Source of the DNA: Streptosporangiaceae bacterium
GTDB lineage: Bacteria; Actinomycetota; Actinomycetes; Streptosporangiales; Streptosporangiaceae
DNA: 21,418 nt
NCBI GenBank assembly: GCA_025934635.1
Contig: JAICWX010000140.1
Coordinates: 1-21,418, forward strand
Direction: 5' to 3'
Part shown: in pieces, positions 14,867-21,418 of the stretch
Layout of the letters: each line of letters opens with the position of its first letter
How positions within the stretch are numbered: the stretch's first letter is position 1
Notes under the pieces: model-generated
The model's database searches: none
The model's input: the letters and a program-made list of their open reading frames with translations, nothing else
What the model was told of the DNA's origin: nothing
Made by a program: the position numbers and the translations under genes

Positions 14867-16909
14867 GTGGTCAAGGGGCCGAAGGACCAGGCGGTGAGCG
14901 AGCGGCTGCCCGTCGCGCGCGTCGCGGTGGACATTTCCCTGGCCCACCTGGACCGCCCCTTCGATTACCTGGTACCCGCCAGCATGGACGAGGCAGCCGG
15001 GCCCGGCGTTCGCGTCCGGGTCCGGTTCGCCGGCCAGCTGGTCGACGGCTACCTGCTCGAACGTGTCCAGAGCAGCGAGCACCAGGGCAGGCTGGCCCGA
15101 CTCGAGCGGGTGATCTCACCGGAGCCCGTGCTCACCCCGGAGATCTTCGACCTGGCCCGGGCGGTGGCGGACCGGTACGCCGGGACGCTGGCCGACGTGC
15201 TCAGGCTGGCCATCCCGCCCCGGCACGCCACCGCGGAACGCGAGACCGCTCGCGCACCCGGGCAGCGGCCGCCGGCGGAGATCCCGGATCCTGGCTCGTG
15301 GGCCCGCTATCAGGCCGGCCCGGCGTTCCTGGCCGGCCTGGCCCAGGGCCGCCCCGTCCGGGCGGCCTGGTCGGCGCTGCCCGGTTCAGGCCCGGGCTGG
15401 CCGGCCGAGATCGCCATCGCCGCCGCCACCACGGCCGCCGCCGGCCGCGGCGTGGTGATCGTGGTGCCGGACGCCCGCGACCTCGACCTCGTCGGATCGG
15501 CCCTGGCCGCGACCCTGCCCGCGGCGGGCCAGGAGCACGTCTGCCTCACCGCCGACCTCGGCCCGGCCGAGCGCTACCGCCGCTGGCTGGCCGTGCGCCG
15601 GGGCCTGGTCCGGGTGGTGGCCGGTACCCGGGCGGCGATGTTCGCGCCGGTCGCCGACCTCGGCCTGGTGGTGCTCTGGGACGACGGCGACGACCTGCAC
15701 GCCGAGCCCCGGGCGCCGTACCCGCACGCCCGGGAGGTGCTCGCGCTGCGCGCGCACCGCACCGGCGCGGCCGCCCTGATCGGCGGTTTCGCCCGCACCG
15801 CCGAGCTGACCCAGCTGGTCGCCGGCGGCTGGGCCCGGCCGCTGGCGGGACGCCCGGAGGTGCTGCGGCAGCTGGCCCCCCGGACGCGGGCCGCCCCCGA
15901 CGAGGCCGAGCTGGCCCGGGACGCCGCCGCGATGACCGCGCGGCTGCCCAGTCTGGCCCTGCGAACGGCCCGGACCGGGATCGCCGACGGGCCGGTGCTG
16001 GTCCAGGTGCCGCGGCGCGGCTACCTGACCGCGATCGCCTGCGGCCGGTGCCGCGCGCCGGCCAGGTGCGGCACCTGCGGCGGGCCGCTGGAGATCGGGG
16101 GCTCGCACGGGACGCCGGACTGCCGGTGGTGCGGGGCCCTGGCGGTCGACTGGGCCTGCGCCCGCTGCGGTTCGGGCCAGGTCCGTGCGGTCGTCACCGG
16201 GGCCACGCGCACCGCGGAGGAACTGGGCCGCGCCTTCCCCGGCGTGCCCGTGCGCAGTTCCGGCGGCCAGCACGTACTCGCCACCGTGCCCGCCGAACCC
16301 GCGCTGGTCATCGCCACCCCCGGCGCCGAGCCGGCGGCACCGGGCGGTTACGCCGCCGCGCTGCTGCTGGACGGCTGGGCGCTGCTCGGCCGCCCCAGCC
16401 TGCGCGCCGCCGAGGAGGCGCTGCGCCGCTGGCTGAACGCGGCCGCCCTGGTCCGCCCGTCCGGCCCCGTGGTGGTGCTGGCCGACGCGTCCCAGCCCGC
16501 CGTCCAGGCCCTCATCCGCTGGGACCCGGTCTCGTTCGCCGAACACGAACTAGCCGAGCGCACCGAGCTCGGCTTTCCCCCCGCCGTCCGGATGGCCTCC
16601 GTCACCGGCGCCCCCGAGGCAAGCGCCGAGTTCGTCACCGCCGCCCACCTCCCCGCGGATGCCGAAGTCCTGGGGCCGATCCCCGTCGAAGACGGGGCCC
16701 GGGGGGTACGGGGGGGCGGGCAGCCCCCTCGTGAGCAGGGGGGGTCTGGGGGGGATTTTCCCCCCGAGGCAAGCAGAGCCTTGATACGGATAGGACGGGG
16801 AGAGGGCCTGGCCCTGGCCCGGGCGCTGCACGCGGCCCAGGCCACCCGCAGCGCACGCAAGGACGGCGGCGTCATCCGGGTCCAGCTCGACCCGGCCGAG
16901 GTGGCCTGA
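14867..16909 (+). CDS. priA: PriA-like primosomal protein N' without ATPase motifs
   Basis: PriA recognises stalled replication forks and restarts replication. The N-terminal 3'BD-like part (PVARVAVDISLAHLDRPFDY ... GVRVRVRFAGQLVDGYLLE) and four CxxC pairs forming two zinc sites (Cys392/395/401/404/419/422/431/434) are intact. The Walker A motif is replaced by LPGSGPGWPAE (171-181) and the Walker B/DEAH box by VVLWDDGDDL (268-277), so helicase activity is not expected. This degeneration is known for actinobacterial PriA. Residues about 611-635 are a Gly/Pro-rich insertion encoded by a G-run palindromic element. The GTG start has AGGACGGA (about 14856-14863) as RBS. Length is 680 residues. Confidence 0.9.
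   Translation: MVKGPKDQAVSERLPVARVAVDISLAHLDRPFDYLVPASMDEAAGPGVRVRVRFAGQLVDGYLLERVQSSEHQGRLARLERVISPEPVLTPEIFDLARAVADRYAGTLADVLRLAIPPRHATAERETARAPGQRPPAEIPDPGSWARYQAGPAFLAGLAQGRPVRAAWSALPGSGPGWPAEIAIAAATTAAAGRGVVIVVPDARDLDLVGSALAATLPAAGQEHVCLTADLGPAERYRRWLAVRRGLVRVVAGTRAAMFAPVADLGLVVLWDDGDDLHAEPRAPYPHAREVLALRAHRTGAAALIGGFARTAELTQLVAGGWARPLAGRPEVLRQLAPRTRAAPDEAELARDAAAMTARLPSLALRTARTGIADGPVLVQVPRRGYLTAIACGRCRAPARCGTCGGPLEIGGSHGTPDCRWCGALAVDWACARCGSGQVRAVVTGATRTAEELGRAFPGVPVRSSGGQHVLATVPAEPALVIATPGAEPAAPGGYAAALLLDGWALLGRPSLRAAEEALRRWLNAAALVRPSGPVVVLADASQPAVQALIRWDPVSFAEHELAERTELGFPPAVRMASVTGAPEASAEFVTAAHLPADAEVLGPIPVEDGARGVRGGGQPPREQGGSGGDFPPEASRALIRIGRGEGLALARALHAAQATRSARKDGGVIRVQLDPAEVA
16681..16765 (+). 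repeat. G-run palindromic insertion within priA
   Basis: Three hairpins stand in a row: CCCCGTC/GACGGGG (16681-16687/16691-16697, loop GAA), a G6/C5 pair (16711-16716/16724-16728) and GGGGGG/CCCCCC (16749-16754/16760-16765, loop ATTTT). The G runs between 16694 and 16720 meet the four-run G-quadruplex pattern on the coding strand. The element shares GGGGGGT-n-GGGGGG-n-GCCCCC with the 3' end of carB. It keeps the frame and adds about 25 residues. Confidence 0.7.
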
Positions 16910-16913
16910 CGGA

Positions 16914-16919
16914 TAGACT
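16914..16919 (+). promoter_or_regulatory. Possible -10 box for def-fmt-rsmB
   Basis: TAGACT just after the priA stop matches the TAnnnT pattern and is typical of actinobacterial -10 boxes. No good -35 element lies at 16-19 bases. It would give a leader of about 50 nt before def. Confidence 0.25.
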
Positions 16920-16977
16920 GGGCACCGGCGGCGCCACGTGAACAGGCGGCCGCCATCCGGTGTCCAGGAGGGTTTTC

Positions 16978-17526
16978 GTGAGCGTCAAGCCGATTCGTCT
17001 TTTCGGTGATCCCGTGCTGCGCACCCCGGCCGAGCCGGTCCGCGACTTCGACGCCGAGCTGCGCAGGCTGGTCAAAGACCTCACCGAAACCATGCTGGAC
17101 GCCCCCGGGGCGGGCCTGGCCGCGCCGCAGATCGGGGTCGGCCTGCGGGTCTTCACCTACCACGTCGACGACCACGAGCCCGGCCACCTGATCAACCCCT
17201 CGCTGGACCTGTCCAAGGACGAGGACGAGGACGACGAGGGCTGCCTGTCCTTCCCGGGCCTGGTCTACCCGGTCAAGCGGGCCTGGGGCGTGGTGGCCAA
17301 GGGGTTCAACATGCACGGCGAGCCGGTGACCATCGAGGGCACCGAGCTGCTGGCCCGCTGCATTCAGCACGAGACCGACCACCTGGACGGCGTGCTGTTC
17401 ATTGACCGGATGGACCCCGCCCAGCGCAAGGCGGCGATGAAGGCCATCCGTGAAGCCGAGTGGTGGGGGGATCCGGTCCCGCGGGTGCGCGTCTCACCGC
17501 ACGAGACCCGGGGCCAGGCCAGCTGA
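16978..17526 (+). CDS. def: Peptide deformylase
   Basis: Def removes the formyl group from the N-terminal methionine of new proteins and acts opposite to Fmt, whose gene follows directly. The three family motifs are present: [10 protein letters not shown] (44-53), EGCLSFPG (87-94, metal ligand Cys89) and QHETDHLDG (130-138, His131, Glu132, His135). GTG 16978 is chosen because AGGAGGG (16966-16972) precedes it by five bases; a GTG at 16960 lies before this RBS. The resulting protein has 182 residues. A Lys/Asp/Glu stretch (KDEDEDDE) just before motif 2 is unusually acidic. The stop is one base from the fmt ATG. Confidence 0.95.
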   Translation: MSVKPIRLFGDPVLRTPAEPVRDFDAELRRLVKDLTETMLDAPGAGLAAPQIGVGLRVFTYHVDDHEPGHLINPSLDLSKDEDEDDEGCLSFPGLVYPVKRAWGVVAKGFNMHGEPVTIEGTELLARCIQHETDHLDGVLFIDRMDPAQRKAAMKAIREAEWWGDPVPRVRVSPHETRGQAS

Positions 17527-17527
17527 G

Positions 17528-18484
17528 ATGCGGCTAGTTTTCGCGGGTACGCCCGAGACGGCGGTACCGGCGCTGGATGCGCTGCTGGCCTCGCGGCACG
17601 AGGTCGCCGCGGTGGTGACCCGTCCCGACGCCCCGGCCGGCCGCGGCCGCAAGGTCGAGGCCAGCCCGGTGGCCCAGCGCGCCGCGGCCGCCGGGCTTGA
17701 GGTACTGACCCCGGCCCGGGTCCGCGACCCGGAGTTCCTCGACCGGCTGCGCGCGATCGGGCCTGACTGCTGCCCGGTGACCGCGTACGGGGCGCTGCTG
17801 CCGCAGTCCGCGCTGGACATCCCGCCGCGCGGCTGGGTCAACCTGCACTTCTCCATCCTGCCCGCCTGGCGCGGGGCCGCCCCGGTCCAGCACGCCATCC
17901 TGCACGGCGACGACGTGACCGGTGCCAGCACGTTCGACATCGTCAAGGAACTGGACGCAGGCCCGGTGTACGGGGTGCTGACCGAGCCGGTACGGGCCGA
18001 TGACACGACCGGCACGCTGCTCGCCCGGCTCGCCCGCTCGGGGGCGGAGCTGCTGGTCGCGACGCTGGACGGGATCGAGGACGGCACGCTCCAGGCCGTC
18101 CCGCAGCCGGCCGAGGGGGTGAGCTTCGCGCCCAAGCTCAACCCGGATGACGGGCGGGTGGACTGGAAGCTGCCCGCGCACGTGGTGGACCGGCAGATCC
18201 GCGGCTGCACTCCCGACCCCGGCGCCTGGACCGAGCTCGACGGCCTCCGCCTCAAGCTCGGGCCGGTATCGCTGGACGTCCGGGATCAGCCCGGCGCGGA
18301 CCCCGCGGCCGTACCGGCGGACCTCGCACCCGGCGAGCTCCAGGTCGGCCGCCATGCCGTCCTGGCCGGCACGGGGACCCGTCCGGTACGCCTCGGCGAC
18401 GTCCAGGCCCCGGGCAAGCGCCGGATGACCGCCCCCGACTGGGCTCGCGGCCTGCGCTCCGGCGGCGCCGTGCGACTCGGCTGA
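17528..18484 (+). CDS. fmt: Methionyl-tRNA formyltransferase
   Basis: Fmt formylates initiator Met-tRNA with 10-formyl-THF. The 318-residue protein starts with the typical [16 protein letters not shown]. The formyltransferase centre is visible: Asn105 and His107 in [17 protein letters not shown] and Asp143 in [14 protein letters not shown]-terminal OB-like tRNA-binding domain follows (about 205-318, with [13 protein letters not shown]). The ATG at 17528 follows the def stop after one base; an ORF start at 17450 inside def is not credible. The def-fmt pair is a common arrangement. Confidence 0.95.
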   Translation: MRLVFAGTPETAVPALDALLASRHEVAAVVTRPDAPAGRGRKVEASPVAQRAAAAGLEVLTPARVRDPEFLDRLRAIGPDCCPVTAYGALLPQSALDIPPRGWVNLHFSILPAWRGAAPVQHAILHGDDVTGASTFDIVKELDAGPVYGVLTEPVRADDTTGTLLARLARSGAELLVATLDGIEDGTLQAVPQPAEGVSFAPKLNPDDGRVDWKLPAHVVDRQIRGCTPDPGAWTELDGLRLKLGPVSLDVRDQPGADPAAVPADLAPGELQVGRHAVLAGTGTRPVRLGDVQAPGKRRMTAPDWARGLRSGGAVRLG

Positions 18485-18485
18485 C

Positions 18486-20138
18486 ATGCCACCCAATCCC
18501 CAGCGCTCGAGGCCGCGCAGGCCAGCAGGCAGCCAGCCCCGTTCCGGCCAGTCTGGATCGGGCCAGTCCGGTCAGCCCCGTTCCGGTCAGCCCCGCTCTG
18601 GCCAGCCCCGTTCCGGCCGGCCGCGGACCGACCCGGCCCGGCGCGCCGCCTACGACGTCCTGCGCGCGGTCGCCGACCGTGATGCCTACGCCAACCTGCT
18701 CCTGCCCGCCCTGCTCTCCGAGCGCGGCCTGACCGGCCGCGACGCGGCCTTCGCGACCGAGCTGACCTACGGCACGCTGCGCGGCCGCGGCACCTATGAC
18801 GCCATCCTGGCCGCGTGCAGCGACCGGGACGACCTCGACCCGCCGGTGCGTGATGTGCTCCGGCTCGGCGTGCATCAGCTGCTGGCCACCCGGGTCGGCC
18901 GGCACGCCGCCGTGTCCACGTCGGTTGACCTGGCCAAGGACGTGTGCGGCCCGCGGCCCGCTGGCTTCGTCAACGCGGTCCTGCGCCGGGTGGCCACCCG
19001 CGATCTGGACGACTGGATCCAGATCACGGCCCCGGACGCCTCCCGCGACCCGTCCGGTTACCTGGCCGTGCGGTACAGCCATCCGCGCTGGACCGTCGAC
19101 GCTTTCCGCGACGCCCTCGGCCCGGCCGCCCCGGCCGAGCTCGGGGATGCCCTCGCCGCCGGCAACGTCCGGCCTGCCGTCGTGCTCGCCCTCAGCCCCG
19201 CCGAGGCATCCGCTCCCCAGCCGGACAGCACCCAGCCGGACAGCACCCTCCCGGATAACACCCTTCCGGACGGTGAGCGGACGCGCTGGTCGCCGTACGG
19301 CTTCCGGCTGGCCGGCGGCGACCCCGCCGCGCTGGTCGCCGCGGGCGCGGCCGTCCAGGACGAGGCGAGCCAGCTGGCCGCGCTGGCCCTGAGCCGGGTC
19401 GGCGTGACCCCGGCCACTCCCGAAGCTCCCGGCACCGACCCGGGCACCGGCCCAGGCCCCGATCCGCGCCCCGGCCAGGCTGCGCGCCCGGACCGGCTCT
19501 GGCTCGACCTGTGCGCGGGCCCTGGCGGCAAGGCCCGGCTGCTGGCCGGGCTCGCCGCTACCCGAGGCGCCCGCCTGATTGCCTCGGATGTCCACCCGCA
19601 CCGCGCCCGGCGTGTCCGGGACGCCCTGGACCGCGCCGGCGGTCCCGGCCACGCCGCTGCCGGCCCTGACGGCCCCGGCCCTGACGGCCCCGGCTACGGC
19701 GTCATCGCGGCGGACGGCCGCCGCGTCCCGTGGGCGCCGGGCACGTTCGACCGCGTCCTGGCCGACGTCCCGTGCTCCGGCCTGGGATCATTGCGCCGCC
19801 GCCCCGAGGCCCGCTGGCGCAAGACCCCCGCCGACGTGACGGAGCTCGCCGTCCTGCAGCGCCAGCTGCTCAACGCGGCCATCGACTCGGCCCGCCCCGG
19901 CGGCGTGGTGGCCTATGTCACCTGCTCCCCGCACCTGGCCGAGACCAGCGACGTGGTCACGGACGTCGTACAGGCCCGGGGCGACGTCACCATCCTCGAT
20001 GCGCCCGCTGTCCTCCCCGAGGTTCCCGGCCTGCGCGCCCTGGACTCCCGGTTCGCCCAGTTCTGGCCGCACCGCCACGGCACCGACGCGATCTTCCTGG
20101 CTCTGCTGGCCCGTCGCTCGCCTCCGGGCGCCTCCTGA
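18486..20138 (+). CDS. rsmB: 16S rRNA (cytosine-967-C5)-methyltransferase, repeat-expanded
   Basis: RsmB methylates C967 of 16S rRNA (E. coli numbering) using SAM. A NusB-like RNA-binding domain spans about 50-185 (ARRAAYDVLRAV, FATELTYGTLR, FVNAVLRRV). The Rossmann methyltransferase domain has DLCAGPGGKA (341-350, SAM motif I), ADVPCSGLGSLRRRPEARW (motif IV with Cys430) and YVTCSPHLAET with the catalytic Cys480. At 550 residues it is longer than usual (about 430-470). The extra length is an N-terminal QPRSG repeat tail (18-46), a PDST/PDNT repeat (246-262), a Pro/Gly linker (308-335) and a GPD repeat (392-403). The ATG lies one base after fmt. Confidence 0.93.
   Translation: MPPNPQRSRPRRPAGSQPRSGQSGSGQSGQPRSGQPRSGQPRSGRPRTDPARRAAYDVLRAVADRDAYANLLLPALLSERGLTGRDAAFATELTYGTLRGRGTYDAILAACSDRDDLDPPVRDVLRLGVHQLLATRVGRHAAVSTSVDLAKDVCGPRPAGFVNAVLRRVATRDLDDWIQITAPDASRDPSGYLAVRYSHPRWTVDAFRDALGPAAPAELGDALAAGNVRPAVVLALSPAEASAPQPDSTQPDSTLPDNTLPDGERTRWSPYGFRLAGGDPAALVAAGAAVQDEASQLAALALSRVGVTPATPEAPGTDPGTGPGPDPRPGQAARPDRLWLDLCAGPGGKARLLAGLAATRGARLIASDVHPHRARRVRDALDRAGGPGHAAAGPDGPGPDGPGYGVIAADGRRVPWAPGTFDRVLADVPCSGLGSLRRRPEARWRKTPADVTELAVLQRQLLNAAIDSARPGGVVAYVTCSPHLAETSDVVTDVVQARGDVTILDAPAVLPEVPGLRALDSRFAQFWPHRHGTDAIFLALLARRSPPGAS
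18534..18617 (+). repeat. 15-bp tandem repeats encoding the rsmB N-terminal tail
   Basis: Units of the type CAGCCCCGTTCCGGC occur at 18534-18548, 18573-18587, 18588-18602 and 18603-18617, with a diverged unit at 18549-18563 and a 9-bp partial unit at 18564-18572. They translate to QPRSG repeats, a basic and probably disordered tail. Confidence 0.8.
19221..19275 (+). repeat. 15-bp tandem repeats inside rsmB (PDSTx)
   Basis: Units at 19221-19235, 19236-19250 and 19251-19265, plus a partial unit from 19266, follow CCGGAnAnCACCCnn and encode PDSTQ-PDSTL-PDNTL-PDG. They lie at a surface position between the NusB-like domain and SAM motif I. Confidence 0.75.
19662..19691 (+). repeat. Two exact 15-bp tandem copies inside rsmB
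   Basis: GGCCCTGACGGCCCC occurs at 19662-19676 and again, unchanged, at 19677-19691. It encodes GPDGP repeats between SAM motif I and the VIAADGR segment. Confidence 0.75.
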
Positions 20139-20214
20139 GGCCCTGCCTTCCCTCGTCCCTCGTCGCAAGCTCCTCGCTCCTCAGTCCAGGCAGGGCCGGC
20201 GCCCTTTGGCTCGC
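20139..20214. repeat. Stem-variable repeat element, copy 1 (between rsmB and DUF2786)
   Basis: Arms GGCCCTGCC (20139-20147) and GGCAGGGCC (20189-20197) pair perfectly around a 41-base loop that begins TTCCCTCGT and ends CGCTCCTCAGTCCA. A tail GGCGCCCTTTGGCTCGC follows (20198-20214). Copy 2 at 21041-21102 has the same loop ends and nearly the same tail but different arms that also pair. The position between two convergent genes would suit a bidirectional terminator. Confidence 0.65.
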
Positions 20215-20217
20215 TCC

Positions 20218-20946
20218 TCAGGCGCTGTTAAGGGCCCGGGCCGACTTCAGCCGGGCGTTGCCGATATCGGCTTGCTGGCCCTGGGCGTACCCGGCGCTGT
20301 AGCCGCGGCCGCTGTAGGTGATCCGCGTCCGGCGCGTCACCGGATAGGCCTGCTCCAGCTGCTGCCGGATGACCACGGCCCGGTCGGCCAGCACCAGCGC
20401 GGTGCTCGGCCCGGCCTGCGTCTCGCCCTCGGCCGCCGTGGCGGCGCGGTCCTCGGCCGACTTGACCCGGGTGATGACGGCGGTGACGAAGCCGAGCAGC
20501 CAGCTCCGCCGCCAGGCCCGGACGCTGCGGATCCCGGCCGGGACCGCGGCGACGGACAGGCCCCGGGCCATCTGGAGCAGCAGCGAGGTGTACAAGATGT
20601 CGGCCCGCTCCAGGTCCGAGGCGAAGCCGAACACGTGGATGCGCGCGCCGGGCTTATCCGTGCTGAGCAGGACGCACTGGCAGCGCATCGCGCCCGCCAG
20701 CCCGGCCAGCAGGTGGGCCCGGACCTGCGCCCACGGGTTGGCGATGTCGATGATCCGGCTGCCCGGCCGGTCGGTCCCCGGATCCGACGCGGCCAGCCGG
20801 GCCCGGTCGATCCCGTACCTGGCCATCAGCTCCGCCGCCTTGGCGGTGAGCGCCTCCGCCTCGGGCGGGGTCACCCCCTCCGCCTCGGCCTTCGCCAGCA
20901 GCTTGCGTACCCGGTCGAGCAGGGCACTGGGCGGATCCGAACTCAT
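20218..20946 (-). CDS. DUF2786 domain protein of unknown function
   Basis: The 242-residue protein begins [24 protein letters not shown], then [21 protein letters not shown] (about 25-45), which matches the N-terminal DUF2786 pattern. The remainder ([24 protein letters not shown] ... [23 protein letters not shown] ... [17 protein letters not shown]) resembles the longer part of such proteins. No catalytic motif, signal peptide or clear membrane helix is seen; the function is unknown. The ATG at 20946 follows GGAGG by seven bases; upstream ATGs lack this. It is the only leftward gene in the window, lies between rsmB and rpe, which are adjacent in Mycobacterium, and is flanked by the two stem-variable repeats. 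This suggests later insertion. Confidence 0.8.
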   Translation of the reverse strand: MSSDPPSALLDRVRKLLAKAEAEGVTPPEAEALTAKAAELMARYGIDRARLAASDPGTDRPGSRIIDIANPWAQVRAHLLAGLAGAMRCQCVLLSTDKPGARIHVFGFASDLERADILYTSLLLQMARGLSVAAVPAGIRSVRAWRRSWLLGFVTAVITRVKSAEDRAATAAEGETQAGPSTALVLADRAVVIRQQLEQAYPVTRRTRITYSGRGYSAGYAQGQQADIGNARLKSARALNSA

Positions 20947-21040
20947 ACCAGACCTCCAGGTCGATCCAATCGAACTCAGCATCGAACCTACCCGCACCAT
21001 ACGACAATTTCTCTCCCCGCTCGTCTCCGGGGCGCTCAGA

Positions 21041-21102
21041 GTTCCCGTCTTCCCTCGTCGCTCGCTCCTCAGTCCAGACGGGAACGCGCCCCTTTGGCTC
21101 GC
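21041..21102. repeat. Stem-variable repeat element, copy 2 (upstream of rpe)
   Basis: Arms GTTCCCGTC (21041-21049) and GACGGGAAC (21077-21085) pair perfectly around a 27-base loop (21050-21076) that begins TTCCCTCGT and ends CGCTCCTCAGTCCA, as in copy 1. The tail GCGCCCCTTTGGCTCGC (21086-21102) also matches. Both copies have the same orientation and bracket the DUF2786 gene. Confidence 0.65.
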
Positions 21103-21183
21103 GGGGAGGGAGCCCTGCCGCGCGCTGCGGAGTCGGTGTGCCCCTGGGTACTTTCTTGCGCACCCGGTGCGCCACCGGCTCCC

Positions 21184-21214
21184 TTGGCTACCGGACGTCC
21201 TGGCACTCTACACT
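21184..21214 (+). promoter_or_regulatory. Predicted rpe promoter, near-leaderless transcript
   Basis: TTGGCT (21184-21189) and TACACT (21209-21214) are separated by 19 bases. The expected start near 21221 is about four bases before the rpe ATG (21225), and no Shine-Dalgarno sequence is present. Leaderless mRNAs are common in actinobacteria, so this fits, but it is inference. Confidence 0.4.
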
Positions 21215-21224
21215 CGGCATCACT

Positions 21225-21418
21225 ATGGCCGTTCAGATCTCGCCCAGCATCTTGTCCGCCGACTTCGCCCGGCTCGCCGACGAGGCCGCCTCGGTCGCCG
21301 CCACCGCGGACTGGCTGCACGTGGATGTCATGGACAACCACTTCGTGCCGAACCTCACCCTCGGCCTGCCCGTTGTCCAGTCGCTGCTCAAGCACGTCAC
21401 GCTGCCGCTCGACTGCCA
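21225..21418 (+). CDS. rpe: Ribulose-phosphate 3-epimerase (5' part, cut by window end)
   Basis: Rpe interconverts ribulose 5-phosphate and xylulose 5-phosphate in the pentose phosphate pathway, which also supplies ribose for PRPP. Only the first 64 residues are in the window. [17 protein letters not shown] (with Ser8) and [18 protein letters not shown] (30-47, metal ligands His32 and Asp34) are diagnostic. The common DGHFVPN reads DNHFVPN. The ATG has no RBS and lies just after a predicted promoter. In Mycobacterium rpe directly follows rsmB; here a leftward DUF2786 gene comes between. Confidence 0.95.
   Translation, partial: MAVQISPSILSADFARLADEAASVAATADWLHVDVMDNHFVPNLTLGLPVVQSLLKHVTLPLDC

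Noticed and set aside
16960..16977. GTG 16960 as def start
   Set aside because: It lies before the strong AGGAGGG RBS that serves GTG 16978.
20139..20214. Simple Rho-independent terminator after rsmB
   Set aside because: A loop of 41 bases and no T run are atypical, and a second copy lies upstream of rpe, where a terminator is not expected.

Overview
The window comes from a very GC-rich actinobacterium. The gene order pyrR-pyrB-pyrC-carA-carB ... pyrF-mihF-gmk-rpoZ-coaBC-metK-priA-def-fmt-rsmB ... rpe is the classic actinobacterial arrangement. It contains the actinobacteria-specific integration host factor mihF and a PriA without ATPase motifs. Frequent GTG starts and tightly overlapping genes fit. 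The exact family cannot be fixed from sequence alone. A pyrK-pyrD pair follows carB, and pyrF is of the E. coli/Bacillus type (type 1), not the type 2 enzyme I recall at this place in Mycobacterium and Streptomyces.

Layout. Bases 1-375 are non-coding and regulatory: a likely leftward promoter, a consensus CRP-type site, GTTACC/GGTAAC palindromes, a rightward pyr promoter with a palindrome just upstream of its -10, and a PyrR-binding hairpin that overlaps the pyrR ribosome binding site. Bases 376-10359 are the de novo UMP operon: pyrR, pyrB, pyrC, carA, carB, pyrK, pyrD, pyrF. Together these encode every enzymatic step to UMP except orotate phosphoribosyltransferase (pyrE). Bases 10360-11062 are a 0.7 kb non-coding block with direct repeats, a 15-bp perfect stem and GTAAC-type half-sites. 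Bases 11063-13573 are mihF-gmk-rpoZ-coaBC, followed by metK and priA (13628-16909) and then def-fmt-rsmB (16978-20138). A leftward DUF2786 gene (20218-20946) sits between rsmB and the start of rpe (21225, cut by the window end).

The genes are core metabolism: pyrimidine and guanine nucleotide synthesis, RNA polymerase omega, CoA and SAM synthesis, replication restart, N-formyl-Met processing, 16S rRNA m5C methylation and the pentose phosphate pathway. The unusual content lies in how this conserved locus has been altered. (1) pyrF lacks about 40-45 internal residues (beta4/alpha4 of the barrel), and the junction is a perfect 18-bp palindrome. (2) Several conserved enzymes carry local insertions or tails made of palindromic GC-rich DNA (carA, the carB tail, priA). 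(3) 15-bp in-frame tandem repeats recur at four places (upstream of carA, three in rsmB). (4) Two copies of a repeat with a conserved loop but different, compensating 9-bp stems flank the DUF2786 gene. (5) GTTACC/GGTAAC palindromes recur in the non-coding gaps of the pyr region. No mobile-element genes, tRNA, rRNA or CRISPR arrays were seen.
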